Of a stretch of DNA of 64,000 bases, positions 24,401 through 35,200 are shown one piece after another. The notes below the pieces were generated by a model. The model was not told where the DNA came from and ran no database searches. It worked only from the letters and a program-made list of their open reading frames with translations. The position numbers were made by a program, and so were the translations under genes. The stretch is from Lathyrus oleraceus (lineage: Eukaryota; Streptophyta; Magnoliopsida; Fabales; Fabaceae): the NCBI RefSeq assembly GCF_024323335.1, contig NC_066584.1, positions 235,705,494 to 235,769,493 on the forward strand, read 5' to 3'. Numbering within the stretch: position 1 is the first letter of the stretch; the number at the start of each line of letters is the position of its first letter.

Positions 24401-25930
24401 CCTTTAAACTTTGACCAAAGATATTATTAAAGAACAATAGGGTTTTCTAATAGTTGTTCAAGTCTACAGGTTCTGAAGTAAAACTATATCAAGGTTTCAA
24501 GCCTATCAAAAGACTATGTTCTAAAATGAAGTGACTCAAATTCTGATTGATCCAAACCTGTAGTAGTTCATCAGCATATGAAGGCATCAGACTCTGGTCT
24601 CGATCCAACTTCTGATGACAACTCAAATTCTGAAAGGTTGAAAGGTATCTGATTTGTACACTGCATAAAAATAGTCTTGTCTTATAAAAGCCCTAGATTT
24701 TTGGACAAAGTCAACTAGGGTTTCGTTTTGCAACACTCAAGAAATAGAGATGTGACATCTTTAGTCTATTCTACCTTTTGGTAGATATATAGTATTTTGA
24801 GAGGTACCGAGAGCGTTACTACTATTCAATGGACAAAGCTTCTGACCAGATGCTAGTCTCAAACATCTCTCTTGGCATAATTCTTCACTAAGCTTGCTCG
24901 TTATGTTCAAATCCTCCAACGACTATTTTTCTGGTCTATAAATGGAAGTTCAATGTATGAAAAGTGTGTGGATATGTTGGTCAAGTTGATCAATATGGGT
25001 TGCTAACTATTGTTGAAAACTTTGAAAGTGCTAAAGATTCAAATACTACGAAGTCTTTGAATAAGTTATCAATAAAACCATACAACACAAAAAGGATCTG
25101 ATATAAGCAGGAACACTTTTGTATATTTATTAGCTTGTACAATTGGGTCTTAAGATTTCTTATATTTGTTTATCTTATAAATCTTAAAGAATTGAAATTT
25201 GTGTTGTAACTGTGCACCAATAATATGAGTATCAAGTGAATTTGTATTTACTATCCTAAACTGATGTTTAGAATATGTAAAAGTCTCTGACTTAGTATTT
25301 GAACAAGCAAAGTGTCTTGTTGAGTGCTTAAGCAAAAAAGTCTTGAACCAAGTGTTTAAGCAGGAAGTCTTGAGCAGTTGGCTTAAGTAAGAAAGTCTCT
25401 TTCTGGTTAGATTGAGCAAATAAGTCTCTTGCACGAGTGTTTAAGCATTGGAGTCACATGCTTGAAGACAGAACATGAAGTCTCGATCTGGTATGGTTGA
25501 GCAAGAAGTCTATTTTCGTGGGATTGAGCAGGAAGTCCTAAACAGGTTGTTTAGGCAAGAAAGTCTCGTGCTTGAGGGCTTGAGAAGAAGTCTCTTTCTA
25601 GTTTGATTGAGCATAATATAATTTGTTGATTATAGTGAAAATCTCTTGTGCTACAAGGAAACTAGATCACTCTCGGGTTGAGAGGAACCAAGGTATATGT
25701 GTGTCTCTTTATTTACTTCTACTTTTATATTCTGTTATGCAACAAACTCTAAAGTCAGACTCTGATCTGATTCAGACTCTTACTTGGATTTGAATCTGAG
25801 ATTGACATTTTAGATTCTGAAACAAGTTTAAGAAAAAGAAGTAAACTTTCACATACACAATTCAACCCAATTCTTGTGTATATTTTCCACACCTTTAGAT
25901 ATCTCAATCCAGAATCTTTCAAACATGAAA
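24401..25930 (+). repeat. decayed SIRE/Maximus-like LTR sequence
   Basis: Recurrent TTCTGA and TCAGACTCTGA words, a TATAAAAG box near 24680, and a terminal part with CACTCTCGGGTTGAGAGGAACC, a long U5, and ACAATTCAACCCAATTCTTG near 25860. This follows the pattern of SIRE-type LTR ends in legumes. No open pol is attached, and it is far more diverged than the intact SIRE-type element at 41-51 kb. Boundaries are approximate. Confidence 0.4.
25270..25620 (+). repeat. degenerate tandem repeat, AAGTCT unit
   Basis: About ten imperfect units built on GAGCA(A/G)GAAGTCTC and TTTAAGCA(G/A), roughly 30-45 bp each. They lie in the LTR-like region and account for the short open frame on its complement. 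Confidence 0.6.
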
Positions 25931-26472
25931 TCTATAAGGTTCAGGTGATTAGCCAAAATATCTAAATTCAATAACATTCTAGTTTTTCAATTAATCTAAA
26001 ATTGCAAAAATAACATATAGTAGTTTTTATTTAAAATTAAATAGTTGGCAAAAATCTATCATTAATATCTCCTTTACCTAAAATACGTCTCAGGGAAGTT
26101 AAGTAAACTAAGTGTTTTTCTGTGTAAATTTTTTACTCTGTCAATTAATTACCATCATCTATTTGCATTACTTTATAGGTGGTTAAAATAAAAGTCAATT
26201 TTTTTTAAATCTAACGTCTATGATTAACTGACGATATAAAATTATTTTTTATGTCATGATATCTCAATTAAATTCTAATACTATTTCAAAGTTATGGAGT
26301 TTTAAGTTTTTTGAAACTTTTTTATGGAAACATTCAAATTGTGTTTTCTAAGATTTGATTTATTTTTTCAATTTTTTTTAATTAAACAAATGAAAAATTT
26401 GAAAACTTCAAAACTATTTCATTTTGATTACATCCTGTTTTATTTTAAATTTTGGAAAAGGGATTGTCTAAA

Positions 26473-26475
<3 letters not shown>
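25931..26475. other. AT-rich spacer
   Basis: About 545 bp of strongly A+T-rich DNA with no gene signal. Confidence 0.5.
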
Positions 26476-26476
<1 letters not shown>

Positions 26477-26522
<46 letters not shown>

Positions 26523-26567
26523 TATATTATATATATATATATATTAATATAATATATATATATATAA
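26477..26567. repeat. (TA)n microsatellite
   Basis: About 90 bp of almost pure TA dinucleotides with a few interruptions. An apparent open frame across it is a low-complexity artefact. Confidence 0.95.
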
Positions 26568-27300
26568 TTTTTTTCATTTTAAATTTTAACATTTAACTAA
26601 TATTAGTTGCTTAAAAAGTTGGGTGGGTTACACATATGTCATCGTTTTAGTGGAGAAGTATTGGAAATTGGAATACTCGTTGAACTCGTACCGCAAGAGT
26701 TTGGATTGAATTGCCAAGTACAACATGTTTAGCTTGAAAATGAAGCATTGTATTTCTTGTACTGCAAAACTCTACTTCTAAGTAACTACTCTATTAAATA
26801 CATTGTACTAATATTAGCACCATCACTTTATGGTCCAGAGTCTTTTTAAATACCCAAAATATTTAGAAAATAAAAAATAAACTAAAATAATAAATATTAT
26901 TTTTTTTTTTATAATGCTAACTTGTGACCCAATGATACAAGTTAAAAGATAAATAAAATATTTTTTTTTTAGAATTTATGAAGTGAATTTAATATAAATT
27001 CATAATTGATGATTTTATTATTTTTTTAATATTTTTTTTTTATTGGTAGGTTTCTTAATTTGTACCCAAAAACAAGTTATTTTTTTATTTGTAGCATACG
27101 CTTGTTTTTTAGATTCTTAAAGATGACAATAAGAAGAGTTAGTAACTGTTTGACTGTAATAAATAATTTTAAATTGATAGTGAATTTCTTATTTTTAATA
27201 CTAAATGTTTTTTTTTTCAAATGAAAAAAACTTAATCCGAATAAAATATAAAAAAAATTGTAACGGAATAAGTTCCGATGATGTATTCCGTTGGCGAATC
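26568..27300. other. upstream region of the copper chaperone gene
   Basis: A+T-rich with several T8-T10 runs. No mobile-element boundary was recognised. It probably holds the distal promoter of the gene starting at 27426, but no specific control element such as a copper-response GTAC cluster stands out. Confidence 0.4.
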
Positions 27301-27312
27301 ATTCACTTTTTC

Positions 27313-27318
27313 TATAAA
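27313..27318 (+). promoter_or_regulatory. TATA box of the copper chaperone gene
   Basis: TATAAA lies 113 bp before the ATG in TTTTCTATAAAGGC. A pyrimidine-rich leader (TTTTTTCTTCTTCTTTTG and CTTTCTCTTC) follows, typical of plant core promoters. Confidence 0.65.
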
Positions 27319-27425
27319 GGCACCACTCCCATTACATTACCCCAACCCAACCCTTCTCATTCCATAACCACCCAATTTACAATACATTTTTTCTTCTTCT
27401 TTTGTTCACTTTCTCTTCTATAACC

Positions 27426-28731
27426 ATGTCTTCTCAGGTACTCAATCTTTTTAGTTCTCTTTTCCTCTTGTGCTATATCATTCTCATTCTCGTTCTACTG
27501 TTTTTTATCTCCTTGATTTCTGATTAAGTTGATGAGTTTCTGACAAAAAATTAGACAAAAAAAGAGTTGGAAATTAGAAGTGCTTTTAGTGGCTTATTTT
27601 GGGCGCATGCATAGTTTTCATCGACCAAAACCTTTGATTCAGCGGGTTTTTCATTTCTAATATATCCGATGAATTGATATTCCTTTCCTATTTTTTTATC
27701 TATGCCTTTTGTTTATGATGGTATACTCTGACTATAAAAATGGCGATTGCATGCAACAAATTACTTACTGCAACTTCAAATCCAACATCAAGAAACCAAG
27801 AATGACTGTTTTTGACTGCTTTTCTCTTATTCTATCAATCTTCCATTTATTTGCCTTTTAAATTGAATGAAAAGGATGAATCTGTGGGTTTGTGGTTATT
27901 ATAAGTTTATAATGAATCTATGCTCTCTCAATATGAATTATCACATTTTGATTGCAGACTGTTGTCCTCAAAGTAACAATGTCCTGCCAAGGCTGTTCCG
28001 GAGCAGTCAAGAGGGTTTTGGAAAAAATGGAAGGTAATTTTATTTCTAAACCAAACTATTTATGCTTGTCAGTTCCAATTAATAACTGTCTCAATTTAAT
28101 ATATTAATCTATGAAGCATGGACATACCAGACACCACCCCGACATTGACGTCGTGAGCAATTATAATTAAAAAATGAATAAATTAAATGTAACTACAAGT
28201 GTCGGTACAGATGTGTGGCATTGTCACGAACACAGAAACATCTTTTTTTCAAATGGTTCGGTGCTAAATAGATCTTAACCTATTTTTTTTTGTTAATTTT
28301 GTTGATCATGATATGTCGCACTTTCCACAATCTAATTACCAATTTTTTTTCTTTTCAATGTATGTCTTCTATTTGCAATCCGAACAATGTCTTTCAATAT
28401 TGTATCTAAATTACAGCAACTGATATTTGCAGGTGTTGAATCATTTGACATTGACATGAAGGAACAAAAGGTGACTGTGAAAGGAAATGTTAAGGCAGAG
28501 CAAGTTTATGAGACTGTCTCCAAAACTGGAAAGAAGACTGCATTCTGGGTGGAGCCTGAAAACAAGCCCACAGAAACTACTGCAACAACGGAGATTGAAC
28601 CTGTTGACAAGCCTGCAGAAACTGCACCAGTTGTCTCTGCTGAGCCTGAGAACAAGCCTGCAGAAACTGCACCTGTTGTCTCTGCTGAGCCTGAGAACAA
28701 GCCTGCAGAAACTGCCACCATTGCTGCCTAA
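27426..28731 (+). CDS. CCH: copper chaperone of the ATX1/CCH type, three exons
   Basis: Small cytosolic copper carrier thought to hand Cu(I) to P-type copper ATPases. Exons 27426-27437 (M-S-S-Q only), 27958-28033 and 28433-28731, with GT...AG introns, give 128 residues. An HMA domain fills about residues 5-68, with the metal-binding motif MSCQGC at 12-17 (cysteines 14 and 17), [11 protein letters not shown] and the lysine-rich TGKK. This is the CCH pattern. Plant CCH differs from yeast and animal ATX1 by a C-terminal extension. Here the extension is four 15-residue repeats of the form [15 protein letters not shown] (residues 69-128). A start inside exon 3 would lose the metal site, so the spliced model is preferred. 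All key residues are intact. It lies alone in a retroelement-rich region. Confidence 0.93.
28113..28250. repeat. possible short dispersed element in intron 2
   Basis: The segment opens TATGAAGCATGGACATACC with GACACC/GACATTGACGTC words and closes with ACAAGTGTCGGTAC...GAACACAG, giving loosely inverted GACAC/GTGTC ends. I recall similar GACAC-rich short repeats in legume introns, but no target duplication was found. Confidence 0.3.
28552..28728 (+). repeat. four 45-bp in-frame repeats in the chaperone tail
   Basis: Units at 28552-28596, 28597-28641, 28642-28686 and 28687-28728 (the last is one codon short). The third and fourth are nearly identical and the first is the most diverged, indicating stepwise in-frame duplication of a coding minisatellite. 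Confidence 0.95.
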
Positions 28732-29700
28732 GACACTTTTGGTTCTATTTCTATTAAGAAAATAATTAGTTTGTTTTAATTTTAAATACAGTTTGATGTT
28801 TATCTGATATATTCGGTTTGATGTGTTACTAATAGTGATCCATAAGTTACAAGTACTTCCTTAATTTCTACTTGTGATGATGCTTTTGTTGACTACTATG
28901 CTCTTAATTACAGATTAATGAGTCCTTATTCTCATTTACTCATTTTGCTGCATCTTCATTTCTTATATGGCTTACTCAACTTTGAAAATTTTTATTAGGT
29001 GATAAGTGCAATGGAGTTTTTTTATTAAATAAGCAAGCAATTGCGTAGGATAATCTTTTAATCCCTGAACGGCAAACTCAATCAAAGAGTTTTAAGATGT
29101 TACAATATAATTTTCTATTTGCATTGTAATTATAACTAATTTTCTAATACTTTGTTAATTAGGTAAAATTTTAAACTAATCTTGTAGAGCAATTTTCTCT
29201 AACGAACTTAGTAATACACTGTATAAACCAAGATCCCATCCTGTGTACTGAATAAGTCTTTGGATTTTTTTTGTCTCTTCATTATGCAAGATTTACATGC
29301 TTCTTGTCAAATGTTAATATGGTATTATGCAAGATTCTTTCTTTCATTTGTCATGTGCATGTCCTCAATTAATTGGTCGTGGAGATTTCAACCTAATCTC
29401 TATTTTATTATTAGATGGCTATCAACCTTTTCCTTGTAATTTTTTTTTATTATTTTTCTTTCTTTCTCTTCAAACTCACGCAGTGCGTTTTCCACTTCTC
29501 CTCTCGTCCTTTCTTCATCTTCCTTCTCACTGCAAACCCTCATCCACGACACCACGCCTTAAGATTCACACCACGACCTACAAATCCACGCCTTAAGATT
29601 CACACCACAACCTACAAATCCACCACGTTCCACAAATTCATCAAAAAAATCCCTCCAACACCAATGTTCCATCCCCACACATTAATCATAACTATTAAAT
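28732..29700. other. 3' flank of the copper chaperone gene
   Basis: 3' UTR and spacer, A+T-rich. A 34-bp tandem duplication (CCACGCCTTAAGATTCACAC...) lies at 29552-29585 and 29586-29619. The open frames across it have no recognisable domain. Confidence 0.5.
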
Positions 29701-32046
29701 AGATATTTAAATGCTCTATTAGTTGTGAATTGCCATTAAAGACAAATAGAATAATAAATAAATTTATAAGAGATTACTCTTTTATTCAATTCAACGGTCT
29801 TTATTAATAAGTAAAAAAATTGAATATTTTGATAATATTAATGAATGATAAATTATTCACTAGAAAATAAATATCTCATCCTAAAGTATTTTCTTATCTC
29901 TCTCTTGCCCACCACTTACTATATTTATAGTAAGTGAGAAAGAAGAAAGTGGGTAGAAAAGAGAAAGGGGTATGAAGAGAAGAAATAATAGAAATGAGAG
30001 GAGAAGAGAAAGAAAAGGAAAAGAGAAAATTTAGAAGAAGAAGAAAAAGAGAGCTCGAGTCAATAAGCAAAGCATTTCAATTTCATCATCAAACTTCATC
30101 TATCAAAGGTGAGTTCCTAGTTAGATTTAGTTTTTGGAGGTATATTCATGAGAAAGGAAATTAGGATTTTGTGTGTGAATCCTACTTGATGCATGAAATT
30201 GATGTTGGTACATGATGATGAAACTATGTTGTTGTTGCTTAATGTGATGCCATGTTGATGATATGATGATGTGTTGTTGTGTTGAGATGTTAAGAAATGA
30301 AGAAACTTGATGAAAGCTTGTGGGTTCATGTATTGTTGTCTTGCATGTGTTTTTTTTATGGATTTTGATCCTCCTAGGATGTTAATTGATGTTAGGGTTT
30401 GATAGGGCGAGTTACCATGTCTTTGGATTGAGAAAAGCATGAAGAACAAGTGAAAAACTGGAAATTTCAGGGTCTGGTTCAAATTAAGAAGCAGAAATTA
30501 TGCAGAAAAACAATTATGACTGATTTGATTCAAATCAGAAGATATGCACTGTGAGATTGATTCAGATCAATCACTTTTGGGTATCCTTTGACTGATTTGA
30601 TTTGAATCACAGTTTATACTTGATTCGAATTGAAAGGAAAATTATGTTCAAAACTCTGTTTTCGTCATAGCTTGGGTTTTATAATTCGAAATAAGATGCA
30701 GTCAGTTGTATTGGAAAACTCTTTTAATACTCTAATAGACAGTGAAGTATAAATATGATTTTTATGTCAATGATTGATAGGATAGTGATGATAAACTATC
30801 ATGTATGATATGATGAAGTTAAAGTTGGTTAAATACCTCGTTCCCTATTTCCACCATAAAATGGGAATGGTAGCTCTGATTTATGCGAGATCAGATGCAT
30901 TTGAAAGTTAACACAGAGAGCTATAACATATTAGAACTTTTATGTTCTTATCCGACTCAAATTTTTCCTTTTGGTCAGGGCAATCCCCACTATAGGATGA
31001 CCGGACGTACGCTTACTATGCGGCGTATAAGTGGAATAATTTAGGTCGAAACTAGTTGCGTGGAAGCTTCGCCTAAGGTTTATGTAACAAATAAAGTTAA
31101 GAGCTTGTGTGGAAAACTTTTATGAATTTAAAATGTAATTGGTTGGGTATTGGTGAGGAACATTTGTTCCGAAAATCCTAATTGGTGATAAACTATTATG
31201 TGTATTTCTTGTATCATGTTGCGATGTGTATGTGTATGAGTTAACATGTGTGTATTATAAAACATATTATGGATTGATTACTTGTGTTGAGTGCATAATA
31301 ATTGATTAAATTTTATGATGAAAAGTAAGGCTAAACATAGGTTTGTAACTAGGTGACTGAATTAGAAAGATAACTTAGGTTATGGAGAATAACTTAGATT
31401 GCGATAATAGAATGTAAGAGGTACCTCGGCGTGAATCATGAGCGAGTAATCACTAAATATGAGTCGTCCCATCCACGAGAATGTCAGATGCATAGATGGG
31501 GAACGATGTCATAGGTGCGATTCAACGAGCTTGTGTGGCAATATGTTATGTTATATTGTGATTTTGATATAATCACATGGAAATGTGTATTGTCCCATGG
31601 TGGTTGTGATATAGCCACATGGAGATTGTTGATACTAATCATGTATTAAAAAATAACCCATATTCATGCTTGTCCCTAGTTCGAGACTTATATAGAGTAG
31701 TAAGCGGGAAAGGTGAATCATTGAGACAGATGACTGTAACTCTGCTAAGCGTATTCCATTCAATGGAGGCTACGAGTGTCGTTGGCCATATCTAATATAT
31801 TGTGTACCCATTCAGTAGAGGCTAGGACTATCGTCGGCTATATGTGGTGGAAAAGGCTTTAGTGCATTCCATTCATTGGAGGCTAGGAGTATCATTGGCC
31901 ATATCTAATAGATTGTGTGATCTGTTTAGTGGAGGTTAGGATTATCGTTGGCCATATCTGATGGATTGGCTATCACCACATAGTGGAGGCTAGGAGTACC
32001 GATGGCCATATCAGGTAGATAGTGTATTCTACACGGTTGAGACTGA
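29701..32046 (+). repeat. LTR-like region, probably Tekay-type
   Basis: No coding capacity, but the order of parts matches the Tekay LTR at 2761-4847: AT-rich left part, TATTTATAG near 29920, a purine-only leader at about 29931-30056, a splice-donor-like AAAGGTGAGTT near 30110, palindromic words of the TGATTTGATTCAAATCA kind at 30519-30620, then large tandem repeats near its right side. There are no clear TGTAACACC ends, so boundaries are approximate and the assignment is inference. Confidence 0.4.
31751..32040 (+). repeat. five degenerate 52-61-bp tandem repeats
   Basis: Units share (G)GAGGCTAGGA(G/C)TATCGTTGGCCATATCTAAT. The GGAGGC anchors are at 31765, 31817 (AGAGGC), 31878, 31931 (GGAGGT) and 31985, giving periods of 52, 61, 53 and 54 bp. 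Confidence 0.85.
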
Positions 32047-32223
32047 CACTACTATAAAATAGACCTTTCGTAACACTAAATTACAACTATCTGCCTGTTA
32101 ACCGTGATAATATCTCATTTTTGTACGCACTTTGTTTTTTTTTTATATTTACGAAAAAAACATTGCATTACAATCAAGCTATTTAACTGTGATTTTACAC
32201 TCATGGAGTGACAAGGTTTGAAT
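32047..32223. mobile_element. possible CACTA-type terminus
   Basis: CACTACTATAAAATAGACC at 32047 resembles the conserved CACTA...end of En/Spm elements, and the segment separates two unrelated LTR blocks. No matching inverted end or 3-bp duplication was found, so it may be only a truncated terminus or chance. Confidence 0.3.
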
Positions 32224-35200
32224 CTCAACTTATTTCATTCGCACAACTCTAAATGTATCAAACTCGACTATAACTATCAATATTACACTATAAACCTTTC
32301 AGACTCCACTCTAATTATATTAAACTAAACCCTCTTAATTTTAAGCAATTCTAAAACATAACGAACTCAACGACTCATCAAACTCATCAAACTGTCGGCC
32401 AAGTCATAAACTACTCATAAACGTTTGAATCAAACCACTCAATTTAAGCATTTAAACTTATTTCTCACATCCCCATACACAAATTTAACCTCTAAAGCAT
32501 TACTATGAGATAGTACTACGCGTCTCCCAATGCTTTAAATCATGCATCTATCAGAGTCACGAAGCTCAAGTTATGGCGAAAAATAGGGGAACCAATAGAT
32601 TGTCTAAGAGAACCAATCGTTTATTCTAAACATTTTATCCAGGATTTTTCACTCGAAGCAGGGAACCAATCGACTGTCACCTGTAATTTTGCCAAAAATT
32701 TCACTTCTAAATTTATCTTCTTCAACCTTTAACCATCCCAAATCATATTCAATCATATTCTAACATGCCCAAGCATTTCATACCATGAATTTAACATCAT
32801 ACATGAATTACATGACATTTAACACACCATATTAAACAAATTAATCATATTAACATCGATTTATCACAAAATCATCATTATGCTCTTCATCTCAAAAACA
32901 CATAAACATGAACAACACAACTCAGAATTTAACATATCAATTCACATGAAATTCAATAACTAACACAATATAAATATAGTATCATAACATAATGATCTAG
33001 AGAGATTTGCACAACCACCTCAAGGTCCAAAACTTCATCAATGGAGGTAAGGAAAAATAATAAGGAAGAGGGTTATGATCACTCTCTATCCTTTATGCAT
33101 AACACACCCATAGATGAATAATTCCCCCCACCCTTACCTCAAATTTTCAGAAAAACCTTTTATCTACAACTATGGAGGATCTACTCTTACTTTGCTAGGG
33201 TTCAACTTTTCATGTACCAACAACACTTTCTCTCCCTATTTTTCTATTTAAAACTAATAAACAACCTAGTTTATTTTAATTTATTCCATTCATTCCCCTT
33301 CAACTCGTGGTAATTCTCTCATCACCACACTAATTGTAGCGGTAAATTCATGATCATCAAGCTATGGGTAAGCTAGAGATCAAATAATAAGAGTCGTGAT
33401 AAGCTGTCGCGCGCGGATCAAAACGAGTAATTTTGTAAAAACGTAATACAACGACAATTAAACTCGGATATCGTCTCAAGGATTCTTGTTTAATTAACCT
33501 ACCGATAGAACAAAAGGGGGGGGGGTTGGTTGGTTTAGATTCGAAAAAGTGATTTTTAAAAGTGATTATAAAATAAGCTGACACGAACCAACCTACTGCA
33601 TCATCTTCCGACTTATCATTGATTCTTATAAAATTCCAAATCCCTAACGGGTCTGCTCCTATTCGATTATAATTACCATTAACAAGCGTAAAGGAAATTA
33701 TGCGAGTAATATTCCCAAATTCCGAATTAAGCAAACGGATTAAAAACTATTGCGAATTAAGCAGACGCAACTTGATCGTTCGTGATAAAATAAAAGCTAT
33801 GTTAACACGAAATTGATTCGGGATCATCATTCATCAATCGAATTTAAGGATTCTATCCTATAGCAACAATTAGATTAAGCAAATAATTGGAATTATAAGA
33901 AGAATTCAAAGGAAACAAATTGGAATTAATAAAAACCTCAAAGCGGATTCTGAATTACAGCAGGTTGATTCAAAAAGGATTAGTTCTCCATAGTCATCTT
34001 GCTAGCTCTCAAAAAATCATACATGAACCGAAAAATGTAATCCTGTTTTTGGCTGCCTAACCTAGGTGAAAACAAAGACCCGTTTTACAACTCAACTGGG
34101 TCGACCCAGCCCACTACAAATGACCCAACAAAAATACAAAAAAAATTCTGCAACTTCAACAGACTTTCTGGCCCTGCTACAGTCCGATTCAGCTCTCGAC
34201 TTCTGAACACAAATTGTAGATCTTTTCCTTAGCTTTCCAACGCATACTCACAAGCCTCAATCTGATACTCGTAGCTCAAGATATGATTTTTCTTGCGAAA
34301 GCTGCTAATGCTGAAAATATAATGCGAAAAACAAATAAGTGCAAAAATAAAATAAATTGTAAAAACACATTAAAACATAAAAATAAGCAAAGCAAATCGA
34401 AGAAATGCTTAAGTACAATCATGGAAGAACGTGCATCAAAATGCACTGATCAAGTCGCCACCACGCTTTTATTGTTTCCAAGGGAAAAGAGAAAAATATT
34501 TTTGTGTTTGACAAGTCTTTCGGTCTTGTGCCTACGTACCAACATAAAAATGAGGGATCAAAATCTCGTAGTTCGTGATACAAATTTCAAAGTGGATGCA
34601 TTGCTTTTAATAAAAATTAAGTTTGAAAGGCACAAAGGCCTAAAAATGGTTTGAATGAGTTAGTTCTTTTTGGCCTTTTGAAAGTTTAAGTCAAGTATAG
34701 TTAAGTTTATTTATAAATTTGATTTAAGAAAAGAAGTTTGAAAATGCAATGGCATAAGGCCGAAGTTTCTATCTTTTTGCAAAGTGGTCAAAGTTTAGAA
34801 CAAAATGAGTTCAAACAAAGAAGATTTTGAAAAGGGAGGGAGAGATTTTGAAATTAAAGAAATGGGGAGAAGATGAAGGGACTAATCCTATGCACAAAAT
34901 TAAAAGTAAAGAGTTGAAAAGATTTGACCAAATGGGTAGCAATCCAATAGACAAGAATGTCAATAGAAACCCAGAATTCACTTTGGACATTTAGAATCAA
35001 GCAACACACAAATGCACAATTATATTATCTTGAAGAGCAAAGGCATCAAATAAAGATAGCCACATCCAAGCTTTAGTCATTCCATGATCTTCAAAATTAG
35101 CCCATGTAGCAGATGAATTCCACAAGTCATAGATTCAAGATAACAACTTCACAATGATCATGTTGCAGATGAACTCAGAGGGATCTTGAATGATGTATCG

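Noticed and set aside
26324..26596. Hydrophobic YIYIYI protein
   Set aside because: It is a translation of a TA microsatellite.
28387..28731. A gene starting at the ATG at 28387 for the copper chaperone
   Set aside because: That start lies in intron 2 and would lose the MSCQGC metal site; the three-exon model restores it with proper splice sites.
33516..33525. G10 homopolymer as a regulatory quadruplex
   Set aside because: A single G run without further G tracts nearby cannot form a typical quadruplex.
33335..34452. A separate single-LTR insertion with its own duplication
   Set aside because: The five bases after 34452 (AGTCG) do not match CTAAT before 33335; CTAAT reappears only at 38871.
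34283..34654. Lysine/asparagine-rich 123-codon frame
   Set aside because: It spans the joint of two LTR blocks and its composition merely reflects A-rich DNA.
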